Below, in pieces: positions 45,882 through 53,792 of a DNA stretch of 64,000 bases. Numbering within the stretch: the first letter of the stretch is position 1; the number at the start of each line of letters is the position of its first letter. Below the pieces are notes generated by a model. The model made no database searches. It was not told where the DNA came from and saw nothing but the letters and a program-made list of their open reading frames with translations. The stretch covers positions 155,093-219,092 of the forward strand of contig NZ_KI928932.1 in NCBI RefSeq assembly GCF_000521215.1, in the 5' to 3' direction. The position numbers were made by a program, and so were the translations under genes. The stretch is from Labrenzia sp. DG1229 (GTDB lineage Bacteria; Pseudomonadota; Alphaproteobacteria; Rhizobiales; Stappiaceae).

Positions 45882-47258
45882 ATGAATACAGAACATTTCG
45901 GCCGTCACAGACGAAAGATCATGCCGGTGGAGTTGCCGTCTCACCCTGGCGACCAGGCTGACTACGCAACACTTTCCGCCTACGCGACCGAAAAGGCGAC
46001 GCTGCTGAACCGGCATGTGCTCGGCTATGGTGAATTCGTGGAGGGAGAATGGGCAGCACTCGGACTGGATGCTCCCGATCTCGAAGCCATCCGGAAATAC
46101 CGGCTCGAACGGATCCGCCAGCAACTCGTGGCGCGCGACCTTGGCGCGGCCATATTGTGCGATCCCTTGAATGTCCGCTACGCAACCGACTCGACCAACA
46201 TGCAGGTTTGGTCGACGCACAATGCCGTGCGCTATACGTTCGTTGCCCTGGAAGGACCGGTGGTTGCCTTCGATTTTCACAATTGCGAACACTTGTCAGC
46301 GCACAACCTCCTTGTCGACGAGATGAGGCATGGAATTCCGTGGTTCTATTTCGAAGCGGGACCGCGGTCAGCGGAACTAGCGGTGAAATGGGCGGACGAA
46401 TTGGCTGACCTTGTCAGGACCCATGGCGGCGGCAACAGCAGGATCGCCGTTGACAAGGTCCGCCGCGAAGGCGTGACGGCTCTGGAAGCCCATGGTCTGC
46501 AGTTGCACGACGGTGAAGAAGTGATGGAACTTGCCCGCGCCATCAAGTGTCCCGACGAAATCAAGGCCATGCGCCGGTCGATCGCTTCCTGTGAAGCCGC
46601 GATGCGGGAAATGGAAGAGGCGCTCGTGCCAGGCATGACGGAGTGGGATCTCTGGTCGCTGCTGCACGCGGGCAATATCCGCAGAGGCGGAGAATGGATC
46701 GAAACGCACCTGCTCTCGTCAGGTCCCCGCACAAATCCATGGTTCCAGGAAGCATCGTCACGTGAAATCAAGGCCGGGGATCTTCTTGCCTTTGATACGG
46801 ATCTGGTGGGTCCATACGGTATGTGCTGCGATATCTCACGAACCTGGCTGTGTGGAGACGGTCAACCGACCAGCGAGCAGCGCGCGCTTTACCAGATGGC
46901 CTCCGACCAGATCGAAGCCAACATGAATATGCTTGCCCCCGGCAGATCGTTCAGGGAACTGTCTCACGACGGCACGAGCCTGCCGGAAGACTATCTCGCC
47001 AACCGCTACTCTGTTCTCTTCCACGGTGTCGGTTTATGCGATGAATATCCCGCCGTCCCCTATCCCCCGGATTGGGAAAGCGGCGGCTACGACGGTGTTC
47101 TGGAACCGGGCATGGTTGTCTGTGTGGAGAGTTATATCGGCCGGCATGGCGGTCATGAGGGTGTCAAGCTGGAAGATCAGGTCCTGATCACCGAAAGCGG
47201 ATACGAATGCCTCAGCAAATACCCGTTAGACGAAAGGCTGCTGGGCCGTCGGTTTTGA
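45882..47258 (+). CDS. dddP: DMSP lyase DddP (M24 metallopeptidase-fold)
   Basis: This 458-residue protein has the creatinase/aminopeptidase (M24) fold. It looks like an Xaa-Pro peptidase but carries the residues I recall for DddP. Metal ligands are D305, D307, D317, H381, E416 and E431; catalytic Y376 and D387 sit in RYSVLFHGVGLCDEYP. These correspond, with a constant offset of 10, to D295, D297, D307, H371, E406, E421, Y366 and D377 of the Ruegeria enzyme as remembered. Segments such as DPLNVRYATDSTNMQVW and IRRGGEWIETHLL are also DddP-like. DddP splits dimethylsulfoniopropionate into dimethyl sulfide and acrylate in the cytoplasm. It is last in the mttB-FAD/GcvT-dddP operon. A diverged M24 hydrolase is the alternative. 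Confidence 0.82.
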   Translation: MNTEHFGRHRRKIMPVELPSHPGDQADYATLSAYATEKATLLNRHVLGYGEFVEGEWAALGLDAPDLEAIRKYRLERIRQQLVARDLGAAILCDPLNVRYATDSTNMQVWSTHNAVRYTFVALEGPVVAFDFHNCEHLSAHNLLVDEMRHGIPWFYFEAGPRSAELAVKWADELADLVRTHGGGNSRIAVDKVRREGVTALEAHGLQLHDGEEVMELARAIKCPDEIKAMRRSIASCEAAMREMEEALVPGMTEWDLWSLLHAGNIRRGGEWIETHLLSSGPRTNPWFQEASSREIKAGDLLAFDTDLVGPYGMCCDISRTWLCGDGQPTSEQRALYQMASDQIEANMNMLAPGRSFRELSHDGTSLPEDYLANRYSVLFHGVGLCDEYPAVPYPPDWESGGYDGVLEPGMVVCVESYIGRHGGHEGVKLEDQVLITESGYECLSKYPLDERLLGRRF

Positions 47259-47279
47259 CGGCCCCGCAATCGGAAAAGT

Positions 47280-47585
47280 TTATCTGACGCGAAGGATCTT
47301 GGAACCCAGTCCGCGAACGTAGTCGTCCTGACTGAAGACGACCACATTGGTTTCACGAACTTCGGTCAGCTTCAGATCAAGCGGTGTCTTGCCTTCCGGA
47401 TTGACGATGACCTTGCGGGTCGGCGGCAGTCCACGGAAAACGAGGACACCGGCTTCCTTGGTCACGATCGCCCCGTAAGGCTCATCGTGAACGATGCGGG
47501 TCGTTCCGCTTTCAGCGTAGGCAGCTGTGCCCAGAACAGCGAGGAGACCGGAAGCAGCGACGAGTGATTTAAGAACCGTTTTCAT
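47280..47585 (-). CDS. Small secreted protein of unknown function
   Basis: This 101-residue protein has a clear Sec signal peptide (KTVLKSLVAASGLLAVLGTAAYA, cleavage near residue 24). A compact mature part of about 77 residues is rich in beta-branched residues (GAIVTKEAGVLVFRGL). I do not recognise the family; it is probably periplasmic. Its upstream region holds two CtrA-like boxes, suggesting cell-cycle or motility-type control. It is convergent with dddP, 22 bp apart. Confidence 0.7.
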   Translation of the reverse strand: MKTVLKSLVAASGLLAVLGTAAYAESGTTRIVHDEPYGAIVTKEAGVLVFRGLPPTRKVIVNPEGKTPLDLKLTEVRETNVVVFSQDDYVRGLGSKILRVR

Positions 47586-47597
47586 GACGCACTCATT

Positions 47598-47639
47598 GTT
47601 AACTATTGGTTTACCGGGAATCGTAACCCTTTGTTAACA
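47598..47639 (-). promoter_or_regulatory. Two CtrA-like boxes upstream of the small secreted protein gene
   Basis: On the minus strand TTAA-CAAAGGG-TTAC and TAAA-CCAATAG-TTAAC each match TTAA-N7-TTAA(C), the known alphaproteobacterial CtrA consensus, with one mismatch and exact N7 spacing. They lie within 55 bp of the start codon. Function is inferred. Confidence 0.4.
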
Positions 47640-47732
47640 TCTGCGCCAGTGTTCCCGCCGATTTCATCAGAAAAGTGCCTCTCCAACAAAGAATATCGTT
47701 AATGGTTGTCTTATAATGAGACACTTCAAGAC

Positions 47733-48209
47733 TTATGCCGCCGCTTTGGGATGCGTTTCGACACCTTTTTCCACGAAGGTTGCGTTTGCAGACAACAGTT
47801 CGGCTAAACCTTTTCTGAACTGGGATTTGATCAACGGCGTCATGAACCATCCCAACGGTCCGAATTTGGGCGTGAAGCCGATACGCATCGTCACGCGGCT
47901 GCAGCCGTCTTTCATTGCCTTGAAATCGAGGGTTACGATCGCCTTCTTGAGCGGAATATTGGCGTCGAATATGTCGACGACAATGAGCTCCTGCGGCTGA
48001 TACCCGATGATACGTTCCTTGAGATAGGTCTTTCCATCAACATGTTTGCAAATCCGTTCCGCACCGATCCCGGTCTGCGCGCTTCCGGGAAGGAGCGGAG
48101 ACTGGTTGATCACCGGATTGAACCTGTAGATCTCGTCATAATTGTCCCAGCTGTGCCAAAGATCGGCAAGCGGGGCATTCACCACCTGGGTAACGACAAC
48201 TTCTGCCAT
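47733..48209 (-). CDS. SRPBCC-superfamily protein (START-like)
   Basis: This 158-residue cytoplasmic protein has the polyketide_cyc2/SRPBCC pattern: VVVTQVVNAPLADLWHSWDNYDEI at the start, then alternating strands (KERIIGYQPQELIVVDIFDA, TVTLDFKAM-like) and a C-terminal helix. Such proteins bind hydrophobic ligands. It lies 29 bp downstream of the haloalkane dehalogenase gene on the same strand and may be co-transcribed. No catalytic residues can be assigned. Confidence 0.78.
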   Translation of the reverse strand: MAEVVVTQVVNAPLADLWHSWDNYDEIYRFNPVINQSPLLPGSAQTGIGAERICKHVDGKTYLKERIIGYQPQELIVVDIFDANIPLKKAIVTLDFKAMKDGCSRVTMRIGFTPKFGPLGWFMTPLIKSQFRKGLAELLSANATFVEKGVETHPKAAA

Positions 48210-48238
48210 TTTTTGAATTCCTCGGTCTTTGGAGTGAT

Positions 48239-49276
48239 TCAGATTCGCCTCAGCCAGTCAGCGATCCCCTGTCCGATCACATGCGGATGGTCTTCCTGAA
48301 GAAAATGCGTTCCGGCTCCGACAAAACGCACCTCAAGGTTCGGCACTTCAGCCACCAGGAAGTCGGCAACGGGTTTTGGTATCAGCGCGCCGGGTTCTGC
48401 GTAAAACATCAGCTTCGGGATGGAGCTTGAAGTGAGCCATTCGCCATTCAGCCTGACCTCCTCAACCACATCCGCGGGTTTGCCCTCGATCGGAACCTCG
48501 CGTGGCCAGACAAGCACCGGCTTGCGGCTCTCCGGCGTCGGGAAAGGACGGCGATAGTGATCCATCTCCGCTTCCGACATCTGACGCACCACCCCCATCT
48601 GCGGCAGCACTGCCTCGACGAAGAAATTCTGGTTGAGCACCATGTCGGCACCCTGGTCGCTATGCATGAGGCGGAAAAAATCGGCAAGCGGGCCAGGCAT
48701 ATCGTCAAAGGACGCAACGGGAAGAACCGGCGGCACGATCGCTTCCATGAATACCAGTCCGGCAATCCTGTCCGGGTTGAGGCGAGCGTAGCGCATGCCA
48801 AGGGCAGAGCCCCAGTCATGGACAACCAGGATCGTATTGGTCAGGTCCAGCTGATCCAGGAAAGTATCCAGATAGCTTGCATGATCTTCAAATCGATAGC
48901 CGATGTCCGGCTTGCCGCTGCTGCCCATGCCGATCAGATCGGGTGCGATCGCCCGGTACCCGTCCGGAAGATGCGGAATGATGTTCCGCCAGAGGTAGGA
49001 AGATGTCGGATTGCCGTGCAGAAAGACAACCGGCTGACCATGCCCTTCATCCACATAGCTGATGGACGACCCGAGAACAGGCATTTCCTTCTTTTGAAAG
49101 GGAAAACTTGCCTCGATGGCAAGGCCGTAAGGTGAAGAAGGGTCTGTGCCAAGCTGTTTTTCCGGCGACTGTGCTGCGGCCTGGTTAGCGGGAGCCAGCG
49201 CAAGCGCCGCACCGCTTGCCAAGGCACCCGTCAACAAAGTCCGCCTTCTTGCACTGAATTTTGGTTCGTCACTCAT
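48239..49276 (-). CDS. Haloalkane dehalogenase with Tat-type signal
   Basis: This 345-residue alpha/beta-hydrolase has the haloalkane dehalogenase (HLD-II) residue set: nucleophile D154 followed by W155 in VVHDWGSALG, halide-stabilising N89 in HGNPTSSYLW, acid E178 in VFMEAIVPP, and H324 in GTHFLQEDHP. It would hydrolyse carbon-halogen bonds to alcohols. Residues 9-36 (ARRRTLLTGALASGAALALAP) form a twin-arginine-like signal, suggesting periplasmic location; characterised HLDs are mostly cytoplasmic. The ATG at 49276 follows GAGGTGG. It is divergent from a LysR regulator, which probably controls it. Confidence 0.85.
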   Translation of the reverse strand: MSDEPKFSARRRTLLTGALASGAALALAPANQAAAQSPEKQLGTDPSSPYGLAIEASFPFQKKEMPVLGSSISYVDEGHGQPVVFLHGNPTSSYLWRNIIPHLPDGYRAIAPDLIGMGSSGKPDIGYRFEDHASYLDTFLDQLDLTNTILVVHDWGSALGMRYARLNPDRIAGLVFMEAIVPPVLPVASFDDMPGPLADFFRLMHSDQGADMVLNQNFFVEAVLPQMGVVRQMSEAEMDHYRRPFPTPESRKPVLVWPREVPIEGKPADVVEEVRLNGEWLTSSSIPKLMFYAEPGALIPKPVADFLVAEVPNLEVRFVGAGTHFLQEDHPHVIGQGIADWLRRI

Positions 49277-49427
49277 CGTGTTTCCACCTCTGTCAATTGT
49301 TGCCGGCCCGCTGCACGCGCCTTCAAGGGGAAATTTGGCGGATTGATTTTCGATTTGAATACGATCAAATTGACCATCGTGGATTAAAAACACTCCACTT
49401 GATTCAGATGACGCGGCAGGACATGGA

Positions 49428-50309
49428 ATGAAACGAGACCTTGATTGGGACCACTTGCGTACATTTCTCGTTGCCGTACGCACCGGCAGTTTCAGGCAGG
49501 CAGCCGAGAAACTCGGGGTCAATCATGGAACGGTGCACAGGGCCATTTCAGCGCTGGAAAAAGATCTCGGGACACGCATCTTCGACCGCACGACAAGCGG
49601 ACTGCAATTGACGCAGTCAGGCGAGGCACTGATCGAACCCGCCGAGGAAATGGAGTCCCAGGCAGACAGAATTACGCGCAAGCTGTCGGGACTGGACCTG
49701 GTGCCCTCTGGGTCTGTCCGCCTGAGCCTGCCGCCTGCCCTGTCACACGGTCTTCTGTCCGACATGCTTTCGCAGTTCACGCGGCTTTACCCGGAAATCT
49801 CCGTGCATGCCATATCAACCAATCGCGTCTCCGATCTGCAGAAACTGGAAACGGATATCTCGCTGCGCGTTGCCAGAAACGTGGATGAGGATGTCCTTGG
49901 ACGTAAGATCGTCACTTTTGTCCAGGCCGTATTCGCTTCGCCCGACTATTTGAAACAGCACGGGAATCTTCTTGCAAGCGGCGGAGAGGGCGCAAACTGG
50001 ATCGCATGGGGCAGTCATCACGAATGGGTTGCGCAAAGCCCGTTCCCGAAGGCAAGGGTGCGTCACATTCTGCCCGAGGTCTCCATGCAGATCGAAGCCG
50101 CGGCAAGAAATTTGGGCCTCGTCAAGATACCGGCCTTTGTCGGAGACGCCGATCCCCGCCTTGTCCGCGTACCGGACGTTCCGCTGCAATCCGGATATCC
50201 GATCTGGCTCCTCTATCACGGAGATCTGCGGCGGGTCGCCAGGGTCAGGGCATTTGTCGATTTTGCAATCGACTATTTCACGAGCAACGAACGCCTGTTT
50301 ACCGAGTAG
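49428..50309 (+). CDS. LysR-family transcriptional regulator
   Basis: This 293-residue regulator has the LysR helix-turn-helix at residues about 6-65 (HLRTFLVAVRTGSFRQAAEK, HGTVHRAISALEKDLGTRIF) and a substrate-binding effector domain (about 95-285). It is divergently transcribed from the haloalkane dehalogenase gene across about 150 bp, the usual arrangement for LysR control of a neighbour. TTGAT and ATCAA (49343-49368) flank a possible binding region in that gap. The inducer is unknown. Confidence 0.85.
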   Translation: MKRDLDWDHLRTFLVAVRTGSFRQAAEKLGVNHGTVHRAISALEKDLGTRIFDRTTSGLQLTQSGEALIEPAEEMESQADRITRKLSGLDLVPSGSVRLSLPPALSHGLLSDMLSQFTRLYPEISVHAISTNRVSDLQKLETDISLRVARNVDEDVLGRKIVTFVQAVFASPDYLKQHGNLLASGGEGANWIAWGSHHEWVAQSPFPKARVRHILPEVSMQIEAAARNLGLVKIPAFVGDADPRLVRVPDVPLQSGYPIWLLYHGDLRRVARVRAFVDFAIDYFTSNERLFTE

Positions 50310-50335
50310 AATTGCAACGAAAACAGACGCAGCGC

Positions 50336-51162
50336 TCAAGCCAGGTCCGGATACCCGAGCTTGACGGCCTCCGACTCCATTTTCATGATCGGATCATAAT
50401 CTTCAACGGAAGCCCTCGAAAACCCGTTAATGCGCAGCCGGTTGCGGCATTCGGCAGTTGACGAGTCTGACAGGACCGACTGTATGGTTTCCGTCATTTT
50501 CAGGGCTTCGTCCCGTGAAAACCGGGTGGAGGTGATCAATGGCAGTCCCGGTGCCGCTTCAGTGTATCCGATGCTCTTCAGGTTTGCCGTCAGTGCAGGC
50601 AGTTCCTGGCAGGCAAGCGTCCAACAGACTGCATCGATGCTGGCAACATCGGCCAGGCCATCGGCAATTGCCTCCAGCGATTGAAGATGACTGCCGCTTT
50701 CGAACACCTGTGAAAAAACGGCTTCCCTCCGGCACTCCGGGCAACGGCGTGACGGAAGGCGTTCATGCCGGACTGACTGTCCGGACCGTTGTAGGCTGCT
50801 TTCAGGCCCCGCAGGTCTTCCAGGCGCTCATGACCGCTGGTCCTGGCTACAACCAGTCGACTGCAATAACGAGGCCCTTCGCACCCATCGGCGGAATAGT
50901 GCGGCACGCCGAGGAGCCTCACCTTGCCGTTCAGAGCATGGGTCAGCGGATATCCGCATGTCTGCACCAGCAATACGCCCGGGTCATCCCACATGGCTGG
51001 AGCGTCGATTTCGGGCGGCCAGGAAATCATGTCCGCGGGGGTCAATCCGAGCGCGTCGACCAGCGCTGCATGAAGCGCGTTTTCCAGTTCCGCTGTCGCA
51101 ACACGTACTTCCGGCCAGTCATACATCGGCAGCCGAACCGGATAGTAAGTTCCGTTGCTCAA
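50336..51162 (-). pseudogene. PhnD-like phosphate/phosphonate binding-protein family gene, frameshifted
   Basis: Two overlapping minus-strand frames join into one protein of about 275 residues of the phosphonate ABC binding-protein family (PF12974-like). The first half has LVVARTSGHERLEDLRGLKAAYN and ARSAGGKPFF. The second continues with QVFESGSHLQSLEAIADGLADVASIDAV to a natural stop at 50336. The break is at a T6 run on the coding strand (A6 at 50713-50718); one extra base would restore the frame. The TTG start at 51162 overlaps the desaturase stop, indicating coupling. There is no signal peptide, so it may be a cytoplasmic or adapted member. Pseudogene or sequencing indel cannot be separated here. 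Confidence 0.8.
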
Positions 51163-52076
51163 GAAGCCGCTCCGTCGGAATGACGACGTTTCAACGGATG
51201 CGGAACCGGTTCCTTGACTTTGAACAAGTATCTTCTGGCGAGTTGAACGTAGCTGGAGAAAACGTAACCCTCGTTTCTGCGCTGCCAGTCTTCCTTCGAA
51301 TTATCGTACATTGCGGGCAGTTCGTACCAGGGTGCACGCGGATAGGCATGGTGCACGATGTGAAGGTTGTTGTTCAAAAACAGCAACGAAAAAACTGGGC
51401 AGAACTCAACGATGATCGATCGCGCCTCGGCATGTTCATGTGCACGGTGTTCGGCATAGGTTCGCAGCATCAGGAGGCTCATCGCGGGATAGGAAACACA
51501 CAGAAGATATAGCCAGATCGGCATTTTCCCGACAGCTGTTATGTAGATCAGGACCGGAACCGCGCCAGCAAGGTGATGCAGCCAGGCGCGCATGACAGCC
51601 GTGTCGCCCTTTGACATCATTCGCAGTTCGGCCCCGAGAAAACCCACCATCGAGACAAGTGGGCCAATCAGCAACCTGCCAAGGAGCGTGTTGTTGATGG
51701 TCAATACGATCTGAAGTGCTTTCGGCAATCTCTCCCAATCGGTCCAGGCGAGGTAGAATGTTTCCGGGTCGTCATAGGGATCGGTCAAACGGTCATTGTT
51801 GTGATGACGCAAATGCAGGGATTTGAAGCGGCGATAGGGAATGAACAAGCCAAGTGAGCAATACACAAGCGCTTCATTTACGGCCGGGTTTCGTGTCGGA
51901 TGGCCGTGCAATACCTCGTGCTGCAGAGACGATTGCAAGGTGACGAGGACTGCGGCCAACGGGCAGACCACCCATCCGCCAAGCTCCGAATAATAACCGA
52001 TCAACAGCATCCAGGTAACCGACGCGGCTAAAAGCAATGCCAGCGTCGGCCATTCGCGTAAGAAAGCGGGCGGCAC
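51159..52076 (-). CDS. Membrane fatty acid desaturase
   Basis: This 305-residue di-iron membrane desaturase/hydroxylase has three histidine boxes: HEVLHGH (residues 53-59), HLRHH (88-92) and HIVHH in LHIVHHAYPRAPW near 240. Several hydrophobic segments lie between them. It would introduce double bonds or hydroxyls into lipids or similar molecules at the inner membrane. The start is the GTG at 52076. Its stop overlaps the start of the frameshifted PhnD-like gene, an unexpected partner. Confidence 0.85.
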   Translation of the reverse strand: MPPAFLREWPTLALLLAASVTWMLLIGYYSELGGWVVCPLAAVLVTLQSSLQHEVLHGHPTRNPAVNEALVYCSLGLFIPYRRFKSLHLRHHNNDRLTDPYDDPETFYLAWTDWERLPKALQIVLTINNTLLGRLLIGPLVSMVGFLGAELRMMSKGDTAVMRAWLHHLAGAVPVLIYITAVGKMPIWLYLLCVSYPAMSLLMLRTYAEHRAHEHAEARSIIVEFCPVFSLLFLNNNLHIVHHAYPRAPWYELPAMYDNSKEDWQRRNEGYVFSSYVQLARRYLFKVKEPVPHPLKRRHSDGAAS

Positions 52077-52178
52077 ATTTCACTCCAAATTGTTGAAAGA
52101 ACCGGGAATTCCGGCAACTCTGGAATCACAATGCCTGCACACCGGGCGTTGCGCAATTTGAGACTATGGCACAAACTC

Positions 52179-52224
52179 TGCAAAATTTTGCATAATCAGC
52201 AGTATGGTGAAATATTTCACCATA
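52179..52224. promoter_or_regulatory. Two perfect palindromes upstream of the FAD oxidoreductase gene
   Basis: TGCAAAATTTTGCA (52179-52192) and a 22-base palindrome with arms TATGGTGAAAT/ATTTCACCATA (52203-52224) lie in the 284-bp gap between the divergent desaturase and FAD oxidoreductase genes. Their centres are 28 bp apart. They look like operators for an unlinked dimeric regulator; the gap holds no convincing gene. Confidence 0.55.
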
Positions 52225-52360
52225 TGTTCACAAAAGCTCCAAATAGCTTGATTTTTTCAACGCATTTGGCTGATCCAGAACACAGGATGGCGGATATGCT
52301 TCTGGACAAAATCAGTCGTCTCGTCTGATCTGATCCGGATATCTCAAAGGAATAACCCCA

Positions 52361-53692
52361 ATGCATCCCTCCTCACCAAATGCGGAGCATTCTGCGAAGA
52401 CATATGACGCAATCATTATCGGCGCTGGCGTGGTCGGTTGCGCGATCGCCTTCAATCTGGCCCGGAACGGATTGAAGACACTGAACATTGATGCGTTGCC
52501 CGCGGCAGGATACGGGTCGACCTCGAGTTCAGCCGCCGTGATCCGGACCTATTACTCCACGCTGGACGGCACTGCCATGGCCTATGAAGGCTACCACGAC
52601 TGGAAAAACTGGCAGCAGACAGTTGGTACAGATACCGAAGACGGGCTTGCGCGGTTTGTCGAAACCGGGACGCTCGTCATGAAAACGGCCGCCGATAGCA
52701 TGGACCGGATTCTGCAGCATTCCGACGCACTTGGAATTTCCTACGAGCACTGGTCAGCAGAGCAGATCACGCAGCGGCTGCCCGGCTACAACCTGGAATG
52801 TTTCGCCCCGGTCAAGACCATGGAAGACGACACTTTCGGCGCCCCTACAGGCGGACACCTGGACGGCGGAATCTACTTCCACGCCGGCGGATACGTCGAC
52901 GACCCACAGATTGCGGCCAGGAACCTGAAGGACGCGGCGGGTCGCCACGGAGCGAAGTTCCGCTTCAACACGAAGGTCGTGAAAGTCCCGGTGAAAGACA
53001 ACCGGGTGGCAGGCGTGATCTGTGACGATGGCAGTATCTATCACTCCCGTGTTGTCCTCAACGCCGCAGGTCCCCATTCGGGCAAGGTAAACGCTCTCGT
53101 GGAGGGAGATGCGGGTGTCAGGATCGGGCATCGTCCCCTGCGCCAGGAAGTCGTGCAGGTCAAACCGCCGGAAACACTCGGATATTCTCGCGAGGGCCTG
53201 CTAGTCGCCGACAACGATATCGGTGTTTACGTCAAGCCTGGAAGCGGTGGTCAGCTGATGATCGGAAGTCTCAATCCGGCATGCGACGCGCATATCGAGG
53301 AAGACCCCGACGATTTCCGCAGGGACCTCACAGACCGCGCACTTACTTATGCCTACCGCTATTCCCAACGTTTGCCCGATCTAGGCGTATCGCAACATCC
53401 TGTCGGCGTTGCGGATCTCTATGATGCCACCGACGACTGGTTGCCGATTTATGACCGTAGCGACATCGAGGGCTACTATCTGGCCATCGGCACGAGCGGC
53501 AACCAGTTCAAGAATGCAATTGTCGCCGGACGCCTGATGACGAAACTGATCGACTATTGCGAAAGCGGCAATGATCACGACGGCACTCCCCTGCAGTTGC
53601 AGCTGACCCATGTCGACCACACGCTCAACACGGCCACCTTCTCCCGAAAGAGAGAATTGACGAGGGAAAGCTCGTTCTCGGTACTGGGTTAG
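52361..53692 (+). CDS. FAD-dependent amino-acid/amine oxidoreductase (DAO family)
   Basis: This 443-residue flavoprotein has the N-terminal dinucleotide fold AIIIGAGVVGCAIAFNLARN (about 18-37) and a DAO-family layout (STSSSAAVIRTYYS, VVLNAAGPHSGKVN, YLAIGTSGNQFKNA near 385). It resembles sarcosine oxidase beta or D-amino-acid dehydrogenase-type enzymes acting on secondary amines or amino acids. There is no signal peptide. It has its own promoter region with palindromes. Substrate is unknown. Confidence 0.83.
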   Translation: MHPSSPNAEHSAKTYDAIIIGAGVVGCAIAFNLARNGLKTLNIDALPAAGYGSTSSSAAVIRTYYSTLDGTAMAYEGYHDWKNWQQTVGTDTEDGLARFVETGTLVMKTAADSMDRILQHSDALGISYEHWSAEQITQRLPGYNLECFAPVKTMEDDTFGAPTGGHLDGGIYFHAGGYVDDPQIAARNLKDAAGRHGAKFRFNTKVVKVPVKDNRVAGVICDDGSIYHSRVVLNAAGPHSGKVNALVEGDAGVRIGHRPLRQEVVQVKPPETLGYSREGLLVADNDIGVYVKPGSGGQLMIGSLNPACDAHIEEDPDDFRRDLTDRALTYAYRYSQRLPDLGVSQHPVGVADLYDATDDWLPIYDRSDIEGYYLAIGTSGNQFKNAIVAGRLMTKLIDYCESGNDHDGTPLQLQLTHVDHTLNTATFSRKRELTRESSFSVLG

Positions 53693-53792
53693 GCGCGTGT
53701 ATCCGTTGAACGGGTCAGTGCGGAATTCGTCCTTGGCGGAATCGGACAAATCAGGGTAAGCATCCGGGTCTGCAATTCTCGGGAGCTTTCCT

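Noticed and set aside
45882..47258. Plain Xaa-Pro aminopeptidase call
   Set aside because: The fold is M24, but the Tyr/His/Asp set and ligand spacing match DddP residue for residue, so a DMSP lyase is the better call.
52131..52328. 65-residue frame upstream of the FAD oxidoreductase
   Set aside because: It spans two perfect palindromes and lacks a ribosome-binding site; a regulatory region explains the sequence better.
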